Assembly (NCBI GenBank): GCA_050084985.1
Contig: JBITNC010000001.1
Coordinates: forward strand, 158,844,001 to 158,908,000
DNA: 64,000 bases
Direction of reading: 5' to 3'
Origin: Nageia nagi
Lineage: Eukaryota; Pinophyta
Below are positions 1 to 10,359 of this stretch, piece by piece; within the stretch, counting starts at the first letter, position 1, and each line of letters begins with the position of its first letter. Both the position numbers and the translations under genes were made by a program. The notes beneath the pieces were generated by a model. The model saw nothing but the letters and a program-made list of their open reading frames with translations. It was not told the DNA's origin and searched no databases.

Positions 1-337
1 ATGTATGCTTAGTTTAAAGCCTTTGATCTTACGAGATGGCCACGGTAGGCTGCTTGGATTCTGATGGCGGCGCGCTGCTCTAAACACCACACTTCATTTT
101 CATACGAGCGGCGATATGCCATATCCATAGTCAGTTGAGTAAGATTCAGAACCACTGCCGCGGCTTGGACGGCTACAGCTGCTGCCTCCGTTGCTGCGGC
201 TGTTGCATGGGCTATCTCCTTTTGACCATCATTCTTTTCATCCTCTTCGCATATCTGAGGGAATAATATGACCAAGAATGCGAGGATTTCATCATCCTCT
301 TCACATGCTGTTTCAGCCAATTTTCAGTCTTTACCAT
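1..337 (-). pseudogene. IQD calmodulin-binding gene, copy 1, exon 1, frameshifted and cut by window edge
   Basis: First exon of a short IQ67-domain (IQD) gene; exon 2 would lie beyond base 1. IQD proteins bind calmodulin and usually associate with microtubules or membranes. The start codon is at 335-337 (MVKTENWLKQHVKRMMK; the other copies begin MGKT). The exon then holds an acidic stretch, an Ala-rich helix (AAAVAVQAAAVVLNLTQL) and the first IQ motif (AAIRIQAAYRGHL), and ends at 33 before a GTAAGA donor. Near base 260 one G of a GGGG run found in copies 3 and 4 is missing, so the N-terminus and the Ala-rich/IQ part lie in different frames. The rest of the exon is nearly identical to copy 4 (57856-58451). 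The frameshift is seen directly; loss of function is inferred. Confidence 0.8.
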
Positions 338-597
338 TCTTTCACAATGCAATTAGCATCTCAGAATATCACAACAAGTTTCTTTGAAATCCAGTCGTTA
401 TCTTTTTGCGTGGAAATAAATCCAAAGACGTGGAGCGTACGGGAAAAGGCTGCGAAAGTGTTGAGCTTTATCTTAGCTTTAGTGACGCACCACAACTGCA
501 CTCTGCAAGTCCAAAGCACAGCAATGTTGTCAGGACAGACCCCAACATGCTGCTTCCACGTCTCCCTCTCCAATTTCTTTAAAAAAGATTTCAATTA
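338..597 (-). promoter_or_regulatory. Conserved upstream block of IQD copy 1
   Basis: This block lies immediately 5' of the IQD start and is nearly the same as 58452-58740 (copy 4) and 34732-34995 (copy 3). It is richer in GC than its surroundings and ends abruptly where the anonymous repeat unit begins. I infer promoter and 5' UTR from its position and its conservation across copies; I found no convincing TATA box. Confidence 0.4.
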
Positions 598-2671
598 TTT
601 AATTTAAGGAGGTTTGGTTTTTATAATAGTAATTAAGGATAACTATTATCTATCTACTTTTTTATTTTCTTCCTCAAAATACCTTGAAACAGGCCCTTAG
701 AAAATATATGGGAAGTTACACAGGCTTGAATGAAATCTATCAGTTCTTCAATAAATAATAAATAAAATAATATCCAAAAATACCCAACCTCTCAATGTGA
801 AGGGAGACTTCAGTAATATGTTACCATGTGGAAGTCAACAACTCAAAAGGAAGCCAAATAGGGTGTTGTAAGTGGTCTAAGCTTCCAATAAAGCTGGTAG
901 GCCCCTTCATGACAGCGCCTTTGTGCATGTTGGAATGAATCCACATGATAAGATCTTCAAAACCCTTACATATAGGTCCCCATGTTGATTTCGTTACACC
1001 ATCTGCACATGGCATCATTGTAGATCATCTCTTCTATGTGTTTCATCCACATCATTGTTCATGGGTATCCTTTGACTCCATGTTTGTTGGTAATTGGTAG
1101 ACCTTTTTATAAATGAGTGCATCCCTCTTAGCTATGTTAATGTGGCTCTTACATTTCTACACAATAGTTGGTAATTCCATCTAATCAATACACCTATCCT
1201 TCTCCTCCTTTAGTCATCCATGTGGATTTTGGGTCTTATTTTGACATTTTGAATTGCAAAATATTTTTTAAAACCTTTTGATTTACATAAAATTAGTAAA
1301 ACTTAAAACCTACATAAAAATCACTTCAAACATTAGATTTTGAAACCATCAAAGTTTCCAAAAATATTGAGGAGAGGTCTTTAATATGAAGATATAAAAT
1401 CAATTTTTGTTAACATTAATTTTTTGAAATAATTCCCATTTTGGATCACTTGTCCATTTGTATATGATTTTGATCCCACAAAAGTCTCAAGATTCAAATG
1501 ATGAGGAAAAATAAATCCCCAAATCAAATCCAAAATTATACCTTTTCTTGAAATCATTCTATCTTTTGCTCATTCTCTTAACTTATGGCTTTTCACATTG
1601 TCATTGAGTATGCCTTTTTATTTTATCTTTGGGTTTTCCTCTGGGTCTTATCTTATCCCACTTGGTATTTTTCCTTTAGAATATTTCTCAATTCTACCTC
1701 TAAATAATTTCATTTTACCACACTCCATGGATGTGATAGTAAAATCTCTAATTCCATATTCTAGTCATAATTTTGAATTCCAATTCCCATTTCTTATTAT
1801 GAAATCAAATGGGCTTTGATATCAATGTGATTCATAAAGCATAGTTTCCTATGGCATTACAAGACTCACCACATATGGATTTTGCATACTTGAACCTATG
1901 GTACTTATGGAATATAAATTTAAAAAATTAAGATAAATTGTAAACATTATCACAAAAATTATAAGATAACATTTTACCTCAGAGAAACCAAATGTGGGAA
2001 AAACTCTAGCCAAAAATCTCTACTATATAATGAAGAGGTGAGTACAATGGTGGCCTTCCTCCAAAATGCAACTAATAGGAACAAACACAAGGCCTCCAAC
2101 AATCCAATAGACTTACTTTTGATGCTCAATACCAAGAAACAAGCTCTCAATATCTCTTACAATAATTCTCATGTCACACTTGCATGGAATCTTATAATTT
2201 CTTATGCTCTCATTAACATAGCAAAATTCTCTATTTTCCTTTAAGAAATAGGCTCTCTCAATTCTCCACCAAGAATTGGCTATCTTTCTCTCAAGAATTC
2301 ATTCTTCTTCTTGGAATGTGTGTGTCTACTTTACAAATTGGTGGATTCTCTCTACACTCAACTCTTTATGGAGATATCAACACACTATGAAATACTACAC
2401 AAAGTACCCACTCACAAATTCTCCTTCATGAAGTCTTACAAATGCAAAGTCCTCGATCTCATAGAGGCTTCTTAAAATGTCTCTCATGCACTATGCCATG
2501 GCTTGTGTGTATGTCATTTTCCCACTCTCCATAAACTCACTTTGATAATTTTCAAGGGGATTAAAATGGAAAAAATGGATACAATAAATATTCCTCTCCT
2601 ATGAATTGTTTATCTTCATCTCCAACTCGAAAATCCAACTTATATCCCTTTTAGCATTTAGTTTGATCAAC
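598..2671. repeat. Anonymous tandem repeat, unit 1 of block A (about 2.07 kb)
   Basis: The unit starts at TTTAATTTAAGGAGGTTTG. The same ordered landmarks recur in the next unit and elsewhere: a segment with 'ccatgtggaagtcaa', a segment with 'gcaaaatattttttaaaacc', 'aatgtgggaaaaa', 'gaagaggtgagtacaatgg' and 'atggagat..caacacacta'. Matching copies lie at 39385-40955, 44510-45589 with 53094-53834, 53835-54812 and 58741-60798. Short ORFs inside are not conserved between copies, so I treat it as non-coding. It may be the body of an old non-autonomous element; no terminal repeats or coding capacity were recognised. Confidence 0.7.
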
Positions 2672-3055
2672 ATTTAATTTGAAAAGGTTTGTTTTGGATA
2701 GTAGTAATTAAATATTACTATTGTCTATCTACTCTTTTATTTTGTTTATCAAAATAACTTAAAATAGTTATCTAGAAAATGTATGGGAAAATACACAACT
2801 TAAATGACATCTACATATTTGAAAATAAATAAAAAATAAAATAATACCCAAAAATACACCCAACTTTTCAATATAAAGGGTGGACCCAATGGTATGCTAC
2901 CATGTGGTAGTTAAAAATGTAAAAAAAGGAAGTCAAACAAGGTGTTGTAAGTGGTATGTGCTTCCAATTGAGTTGTTAGACTCCTTCACGAGATCGCCTT
3001 TGTGTAGGCTATAATGGCACCATGTAAGTAGGGTCTTCAAACTCCTCATGTGCGA

Positions 3056-3126
<71 letters not shown>

Positions 3127-4174
3127 AAAATAAAATATTTTTTAAAACATTTTAATTTAAATAAATCAAATCAAACTTCAAACCTATATAAAAATTACTT
3201 CAAGCATAAAATTTTGAAAATATCAAGGGTTTCAGGAAGTTGGAAGACATAAAATCACATTTTTAGGAATTTTCATTTTTTTATCAACTTCCCATTTTAC
3301 ATGACTAACATGATCTATAAAATCTACTTGCCTATGGCATTGTGAGACTCACCATATATAGATTTATCACACACAAACTTCAAGTACTTACGGAATACAA
3401 ATTCAAAGAGTTAAGATAGATAGTAAATAGCATCATGAAAATTATGAGTCAAAAATTTACAATGGAGAAACCCAATGTGGGAAAAAATTCAAGCCATAAA
3501 TTTTTGTTTTGTGATGAAGAGGTGAGTATAATGGTGTCTTTCCTCTAAAAGGATCTTCAAAATGCTATTGAGAGGAATAAACTTAAGGCCTCCAACACTT
3601 TAATGGAATTTTGATGATGTTCTCAATATTCAAGCAAGAAGCTCACAACATCTCTTACAATAATTCTCATGTCACACCTGCATGGAATTTTATAATTTCT
3701 TTTGCTCTCATTAGCATATCATAATTCTCTACTTCCCTCTAAGAAATAGTCTCTCTCAATTATTTACTAAGAATTAGCTATCTTCCTCTTAGGAATGCAT
3801 TCTTCTTCTTGGAATGTGTGTCTGTGTGTCTTCTCTACAAGTTGGTGTATTCTTTTTATACTCAACTCTTTATGGATATCTCAACATACTATGGATTACT
3901 ATACAAAATACCCACTCACAAATTCTCCTCCATAAAGTCTTTACAAATATGAAGTCCTCCCTCATAGAGCCTTCTCAAAATGTCTCCCATGCACTATGGA
4001 ATGACCTATATGTTTGTCATTTTTCCACTTTCATAAGCTCCCTTATATAATTTTCAAGGGGTTTAAGATGGACAAAATGGTTACAACAAAATATTCCTAT
4101 CTTATGAACTATTTGTCTTCATCTCCAACTACACAATCTGGCTTATCTCCTTTTTAGTATTTAGTTTGATAAAC
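2672..4174. repeat. Anonymous tandem repeat, unit 2 of block A (about 1.5 kb)
   Basis: This is a second, diverged copy of the preceding unit in the same orientation, starting at the equivalent 'tttaatttgaaaaggtttgttttgg'. It is shorter: a stretch of unit 1 (about 965-1250) is replaced by a (TA)n tract, and the part equivalent to about 1400-1850 is also missing. The counterpart in block B is 60799-62131. Confidence 0.65.
3057..3124. repeat. (TA)n microsatellite, about 34 units
   Basis: An uninterrupted TA dinucleotide run inside repeat unit 2. The equivalent in block B (61183-61236) is shorter and interrupted by TGTATG steps. Confidence 0.95.
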
Positions 4175-4534
4175 ACTTAATTTGAGGAGGTTTATTTTGG
4201 ACAATATTATCTATCTATTCTTTTATTTTCTTTCTCAAAATACCTTATAATATCCCTCTAGAAAATATATGCATAATTACACATTCTTGAATGAAATCTA
4301 TATGTTTTAAAATAAATAAAAAATAAATCAATATCCAACTCCTCAATGTAAAGGGTGGCTCCAATGATATGTTATCATGTGGCAATCAAAAATTCAAAAG
4401 GGAATTCAAACATGGCATCATAAGTATTATGCATATCAAATAGTGTTGGCACACCCTTTCATGATGTCACCTTTATACATTCTCAAATGGCTCCACATAA
4501 GTGAGGTCTTCAAACTCCTTATGCAAGGGTTCCT
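4175..4534. repeat. Anonymous tandem repeat, unit 3 of block A, truncated
   Basis: A third head-to-tail copy starts at 'acttaatttgaggaggtttattttgg' and follows the unit order up to 'ctccacataagtgaggtcttcaaactcc'. It stops where the inverted LTR begins with TGTAAT at 4535, so the chromovirus probably inserted into this unit. Confidence 0.6.
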
Positions 4535-6187
4535 TGTAATTTCTCCAATCATAATTTTATTAAGTTTAGCAAAATAAATTCATATTTTATAATCCATAAT
4601 CAGATCTATAATTTCTACTTAGAAATCAAACACCAAAACCCTAAAAAGAGCATGAGCTCATCACATGATGCTCATTAAATAATTCTAAAAGTGGCAAAGG
4701 AAAGATCAACATTCATACAAATCAAATCAACCATCCCATGTACAAATAAATATACTCAAAGTTGGATATCCCCTCTTGGAGGGAAAATTATTAGTTGAAA
4801 TATATATATATATATATGCAAAAATGATCTTCAACCATGCGAATATTACCAACAAAATATTATAAAAGAGACAATGGACTCTAGGATATCCAAGATGCTC
4901 AAAAATCAATTAAAATGCATTAAACTAGGTATCCAAGGTTCAACATCTTCCCTAAAGGAGGGTTTCTTGAAAAAATTGAAGAATTCCATAACCAAGATCA
5001 TTTATATCAACTCCAACAAATTAATGCTTAAATTACTCTCAAAAATAACAATCTCTCAAAAGACACAACAATAAGCAATCTCACAAAGTGATACAAAGAA
5101 GTATAATGGTTCCTCTCTAAGAGAGTATCTCCACTTGAATCTAAATCTATTACTTCCCAAGATAAAATATCTCTTACAAACTTGCCATCACCTTGATCCC
5201 TAAACTAGTAGCATATCAATGCTTCTACAAGTGTATATTTTACAACAAGCCTAACCTTCCTTTTATAGGCTCAAATCCTACTTTGGTACACCCTTTTACA
5301 CAAGAGGAATACCAAGATCCATAGGATATCCACATCCTCATATTAGGTGATAATGGTAGGTGGAAGGCTTTTTTCCCATACTATTACATATGCCCATACT
5401 TCTATTTTAAGCATGTGGGACTACATGCATATGTGGATATGCCCCTAATATTAAATAGATGGGGGCTCCACATTTGCATACATGATAATCCAGATAATGA
5501 ATGGATTATTTCATATTGAAAAATATTTTCCTTCTAACTTAAGTATTGTATATGTTCCTTTCATTTTTATTTAATTAGGAACAATACACCTAAGTTATTT
5601 ACACAATAATGCATTATAAGTTCTAATAATTTTCAAGCCAAAAAATGTGAAATAGAGGTTCCCAAAGATGGGCAATTTTCTCTACAAACTATTGTAATAT
5701 ACAATGGCTCCAAATAGGGTTCTAAACCCTCCAATGATATCTAAAATGTTGATAGTGGGAATTCTCCAAGAAGATCCAATTCAACTCCTAAGGCTTCAGG
5801 CACATCCCTAGACCTTAGAAGGGTGAGAAGGGCACAAACCTCACTCAAAAGATCATAAGATAAAATTCTCCAAACATGTCCTTAAGTGGTGTGCTCTTCT
5901 TGCTTTATAGGTGAACTTGAAATTACAAACATCATCATGAACATGGACAACACATCTTTGCCAAGATATTACAAAATATGACTCTACATGGAGTGTCCCA
6001 CATTAGGATCATAAATTACACATCTTTCCATCAAAAGGCATGTGGTAATGTTAAAAATATTAAAATGGATCCTAAATACTCCTACGTGCTAGAAAATCAT
6101 AATGAAGAGGAACATCCCACTCCAATTGGTCAAAGAAAATCATCATAATGCAAAAATGAATGAGATGCTAAAAATGGGGACATTACA
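4535..6187 (-). mobile_element. 3' LTR of minus-strand Ty3/gypsy chromovirus
   Basis: The segment has the inverted termini TGTAAT (4535-4540) and ATTACA (6182-6187). On the minus strand it starts TGTAATGTCCCC, directly downstream of a purine-rich tract and of decayed integrase and chromodomain coding sequence. Its length is 1653 bp. The same TGTAATGTYCCC start occurs in the plus-oriented LTRs at 25198 and 36693. No matching 5' LTR is visible in the window, so the element is incomplete or its 5' part is too diverged. Confidence 0.65.
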
Positions 6188-6207
6188 AGTCTTTCCCTAT
6201 TAAAGAG
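6188..6207 (-). other. Polypurine tract of the chromovirus
   Basis: The minus strand reads a purine-rich stretch (AATAGGGAAAGACT) that abuts the LTR start. This is the expected position for plus-strand DNA priming. Confidence 0.5.
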
Positions 6208-6244
6208 CTTATCCCCAAGCAATTCAAGTTTGGATGTGCAAGTA

Positions 6245-7618
6245 TCTCTTATATTTCCTAGGTAGCATCCTCAATAGTCAAGCTCTTCCATTTCACCAAG
6301 TATTTCTTGATGACCTTATTTCTCAGTTTCTTTTCTCTAGTCTCCAAGATGGTTTTAGGTTCCCAAATAAGCTTCCCTTCATCATCAAGTGGAGGGAACA
6401 ATGTACTACCCAAGAGCCTTTTTCAAGCATGAAACATGGAAAACATTATGAATTTTATTATTTTTTAGCAACTCCAAATCATATGCAACCTCTCCAATCT
6501 TGCATATAACCTTGTAAGGGCCATAAAATCATGGTTTTAACTTTCTAGTTCCACTTTTCTTCAAGTTGAACTGTTTATAGAGTTGTAACCTCAAGTAGAA
6601 TAGGTATCCAATCTCAAAATTGTGGTAAACCATTTGTTGGTATGCATATTTATTTTGTTTTTCCTATGCAAGTTGAATGTTATTCTTCAATACCTTCATG
6701 ATTTTCTAATTCTCTTGCACATAATCTTTTTCTTTTGGAACCCTACTATCATCAATCAATAAATAAACAAGATTAGGATCATCATATCCATACAAGCCCA
6801 TGAAAGGAGACATTTTTATGGAAAAATAATATAAATAATTGTAAAAAGACTCTCCTAAGTGTATCCACTTAATCCATGCATTTTGCTTCACTAAAACATA
6901 ATTTCTCAACTACCCTTCCACCCATTGTTTACAATATCAGTTTCACCATTGGTTTATATGGATGGTAGCTTGTACTTGGAGTAAAAAATATACCACATAA
7001 TTTGAATAACTCTTTCTATAAAATGTTCATAAACTTGTCTTCCCGATCACTCACAATATTCTTTGGCATACCATGGAGTCTAAACACCTCTCTAAAGAAA
7101 AAATAAGCCACTTGTATTATTGTGTATGTAACTAAAATGGCATTAAAGTGTTCAAACTTTTTCAATCTATCCACCTCAACATAAATTCAATCCTTACCTT
7201 GCACTTTGGGAAAACTAGTGATGAAATACATTGATACACTTTTCCAATTTTAATTTGGTATGGGCAAAGTCCATATCAAACCAGCCAATAATGTATTTCC
7301 TACCTTATACTCTTGGAAAATGGCATACTCCCTACATGCCTAAGAACATCATGTTGTAGCCCCTTCTTATGAACCTCTTATGCTTATATATGTCTTAAGA
7401 AACCTCAAATAATCAACCATGGGTTTGTCATGCATTGCTACAATCAATTTATCCTTTAAATTTGAATCTGGTATAATAAAAAATTTATTTTTGTAAAAAA
7501 TAAATCCCTCTTTTACGTTGTACTTGTCATCCTTCAAGTGACCATCTAGAATGATAGATGCAAAATTGCTCTTCATATATTTTAGCCATGATTGCAGCCT
7601 TCTAATTAGTAGTAACAA
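6245..7618 (-). pseudogene. Chromovirus integrase and chromodomain, decayed
   Basis: Minus-strand remains of the 3' half of pol. From high to low coordinate: the H2C2-type zinc region and its lead-in (7367-7618; IIPDSNLKDKLIVAMHDKP, then LKTYISIRGS), the end of the integrase core (6706-6909; WIKWIHLGESFYN, MSPFMGLYGYD), the C-terminal integrase domain (about 6430-6660; [34 protein letters not shown]) and a chromodomain-like tail (about 6245-6380; KKYLVKWKSLTIEDAT). Integrase inserts the cDNA; the chromodomain guides it to heterochromatin and defines chromoviruses. The frames are broken by stops and indels throughout, so nothing functional remains. Confidence 0.8.
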
Positions 7619-7679
7619 TGGAAATAAAGTGGAAAAAAAGGTGTCCTATATAGTACATCAACATCTACATTCTTTTTTC

Positions 7680-8208
7680 CCTTCACAAACTTAATATCAA
7701 AATTATAGGCTTGTAGTTTACTTAACCATTTTTATTGTCTATCATTCAAATCATTTTATTCCAATAAATATTTCAGGCTATTATGATCATTCCTTACCAC
7801 AAATAAGATATTGATTGAACTTGGCCAAAGCATTCATAATGGAAAGCATCTCCTTGCCTTCTATATTGAAAGTTATCTCATTGGGATTGATTTTTTTGCT
7901 CTCAAAAGAAATTGGTTGTCATTTTTGCATGAGAATAGCTCCTACTCCAATGCTTGATGCATTACAATCAATAGTAAAAGGAAAAAGGAAAGAGGTCACC
8001 ACTTCCTTTAATTTCTCAAATACCTTTTGTGCTTCACCACTCCATGTAATTGGTCCTTAATTATCAATTTCTTCAAAGGTATTGTAAAAGATAAAAACCC
8101 TATAATAAATCTCCTATTGTAGCTGCAAAATCCTAAAAATCCTCTCAGTTGAGTCAAGTTAGTGGGTGTAGGCCAATCTTGTATTATTGAAATCTTTTGT
8201 TGGTCCAC
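7680..8208 (-). pseudogene. Chromovirus RNase H and RT thumb region, decayed
   Basis: The segment 8008-8208 carries the conserved connection after the RT palm (QKISIIQDWPTPTNLTQLRG, then FLGFCSYNRRFI), typical of Ty3/gypsy elements. The following region to about 7680 aligns by position with RNase H but has many stops and frameshifts. RNase H would remove RNA from the RNA:DNA hybrid during reverse transcription. Confidence 0.65.
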
Positions 8209-8295
8209 ATGGACACTCTTATTGTTGATTATATGTCACAAACACAAATTGTTTATCAATACAAACTCACATTTAGATTTTTTTTCATAAATCTC

Positions 8296-8937
8296 TTATT
8301 GTTCTAAAATACTCAAAATAGAATCTAAGTGCATCAAATGATCCTGCAAAGAATTGTTATAAATAAAGATATCTTCAAAGAACACCAACACAAACTTCCT
8401 AAAATGATCCCAAAAAAATTGATTCATTGTTGATTGTAATGTGGCAAAGGCATTAGTCAAACCAAAAGGCATCACCAAGAACTCATAATGGCCAAAATAA
8501 TAGCTAAAGGTTATTTTATGTATATCCTCATCTCTAACTCTGATTTGATAGTAGTTGGGCCTCAAATCAATCCTATAAAAATACATGGCTCCATGCAACT
8601 CATCTGTGAGCTCATCCACTCTAAGGATAAGGTACCTATTTTTTATGGTCTTTTTATTTAGGATGACCCTATAATCTATACACATCCTCAATGTCCCATC
8701 CATCTTTTTCACCAACACAATAGAAGAAGAAAATGGACTAGTACTAGGACAAATATGGCCTATAGCTAAGATTTCTTTTATGGTCTTTTCAATTTCATCC
8801 TTATATATTTTTGGATATCTATAAGGAGTAATGATCATGGGTTTTGTTCCTAGTTCTAAATCAATCACATGTTGAAATCCCTTATTGAGTGGTAAACCCT
8901 TAGGCATATCTCCAAAACCTCCTCTATGCCTATCCAA
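8296..8937 (-). pseudogene. Ty3/gypsy reverse transcriptase, open frame with altered active site
   Basis: A 213-codon open frame covers most of the RT fingers and palm: [95 protein letters not shown] and VLVFFEDIFIYN. In active elements the last motif is F/Y-x-D-D; here it reads FFED, so the first of the paired catalytic aspartates is Glu. The LNKKTIKNRY segment replaces the usual LN..T.K..YP. Upstream and downstream frames are broken. The N-terminal part is duplicated at 62132-62415 in block B, where the palm is deleted. Confidence 0.85.
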
Positions 8938-9500
8938 ATAAATATGAATGTTTGAATGAAAAGAAATATGATCACTAGATGAATGAGTATACCTTTTGAC
9001 ATGAATATACTAGCAGCTCAAACTATTTTGTCCTTCTTGAGTATCTTATTAATCCTCTTAATTGATACCTTTTTTATTGTATTATCCTTGATCCCATTCA
9101 AAACAATCACATGCCCATAAATTCTCAATTTAAATTATAGAATTTGATGAATGCTAGTGTAGACACCCAATAAGTACCACCATTTTACTCCCAACAGCAT
9201 CCGAAGCACTCCTCATAAGGAATCATCCTCAATTGAGTAATTACCAAAATTTACCTTCATTTTGGTTATAACTTTGTTGCAAGGCACAATATTTCTATTT
9301 CCTATAGCCACATTAAAGCTAGAAAATAATAATAATTTTAGCTTCTTATTTATCTAAAAACTGTCATCTACAAAGTTGTGGCTTGCCTCACCATCAATCA
9401 ACACAATCACCTTCTCTCCTAACACCTCTCCTTGTACATTAATGGTAAAAATTCTATTTACACTGCTTAATGTAGCCAATGTATGTAATGTTTGGGATAA
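8938..9500 (-). pseudogene. Chromovirus aspartic protease region, decayed
   Basis: Around 9370-9480 the minus strand reads GEVLGEKVIVLIDGEASHNF followed by VDDS, the family pattern around the catalytic D-S/T-G. Here that motif is DGE, so the active site is altered. A less clear continuation (NVAIGNRNIVPCNKVITKMK) runs to about 9250. The stretch between the protease and RT (8940-9200) contains stops. A near-identical copy is at 62740-62960. Confidence 0.6.
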
Positions 9501-10359
9501 TAAGAGCCTCATTTAATGGTTACTCAAAATCATGCTTCTCATTAGAATCATACTCATTATTTCATGCATCTTTATATGAAATGACCTTAATGTAATGAAT
9601 TTTCCTATTATCAAAACTCTATCACTTTATAGAATGACTTATTGCATTATTTTAATGCTTCAATCAAGTTATTTTTATTAGCTGTGAGTTCTTCATATTC
9701 CATTTGAGTCATGTATTTGTCAAAAAATACCTAATTTCAAAGACTAATTAATTTTGTCTTAGCTCATTAAGATTGTAAGTGTCCCCCTACTGATGGGAAA
9801 TAAATTATTAGATTCTCATCTTATGTAGTCCATGACTTCTAAAGGTTGATACCTTCATAGGAAAATGTTTTCAAAATGTAATGGGTCAGTTATTTTTAGA
9901 ACACTAAACCAAAAATAATCTTTAGAAGTAGGCAATTTGAGGTGGTTATGAAGTGACATTGCATTTGTGCATTTAGTGGTGCTTTTTATAAGGCAAATTT
10001 ACACCGTTCCCATAAAATTACTAAGAGGTGGTTTTAAATCACCCTAAAAAAAACACAAAAAATAAATGGAAAGGTGTGGGTGGGAAGAAAAAAGTAGATT
10101 ATGTAAGTAGTTTTTAGGGGGGATGGTTTCAACTCACCCCAAAAAACATAGAGAGGTGGTTTTGAACCACCCCTCCATCTCAACCAATAAAACAAAAATC
10201 ATGTAGGGAAAGGCAAGCACTTCAATTTTTTTAAGGATAGCATGGTGAGGGGGTAGAAAGAGAAAAGGAAAGGAGATACAAGGTATTTCATTTGATATTT
10301 TGAGTGAGAGGGTAGAGAAGAAGAGAGGATAGGGGACGTGAGCAAAGGTATCATTGCAA
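9501..10359. other. No gene recognised; spacer between chromovirus and PPR array
   Basis: No coding similarity was recognised. The stretch is copied at 63020-63860. It holds purine-rich patches and repeated 'ggtggtttt.aa.cacc' palindromes. Chromovirus gag would be expected here but no zinc knuckle was seen. Confidence 0.4.
10155..10171. repeat. Perfect 7-bp-arm palindrome
   Basis: GGTGGTT-TTG-AACCACC. An imperfect relative (GGTGGTTTTAAATCACC) lies about 130 bp upstream near 10027. The block B equivalent near 63665 has lost the symmetry. Confidence 0.7.

Noticed and set aside
9-320. IQD copy 1 read as an intact 103-codon gene starting METACEEDDEIL
   Set aside because: That start is an out-of-frame read of the conserved N-terminus created by the one-base deletion; the true start is at 337.
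3057-3124. (TA)n tract as a promoter or origin
   Set aside because: A simple microsatellite with a length-variable, interrupted counterpart in block B.
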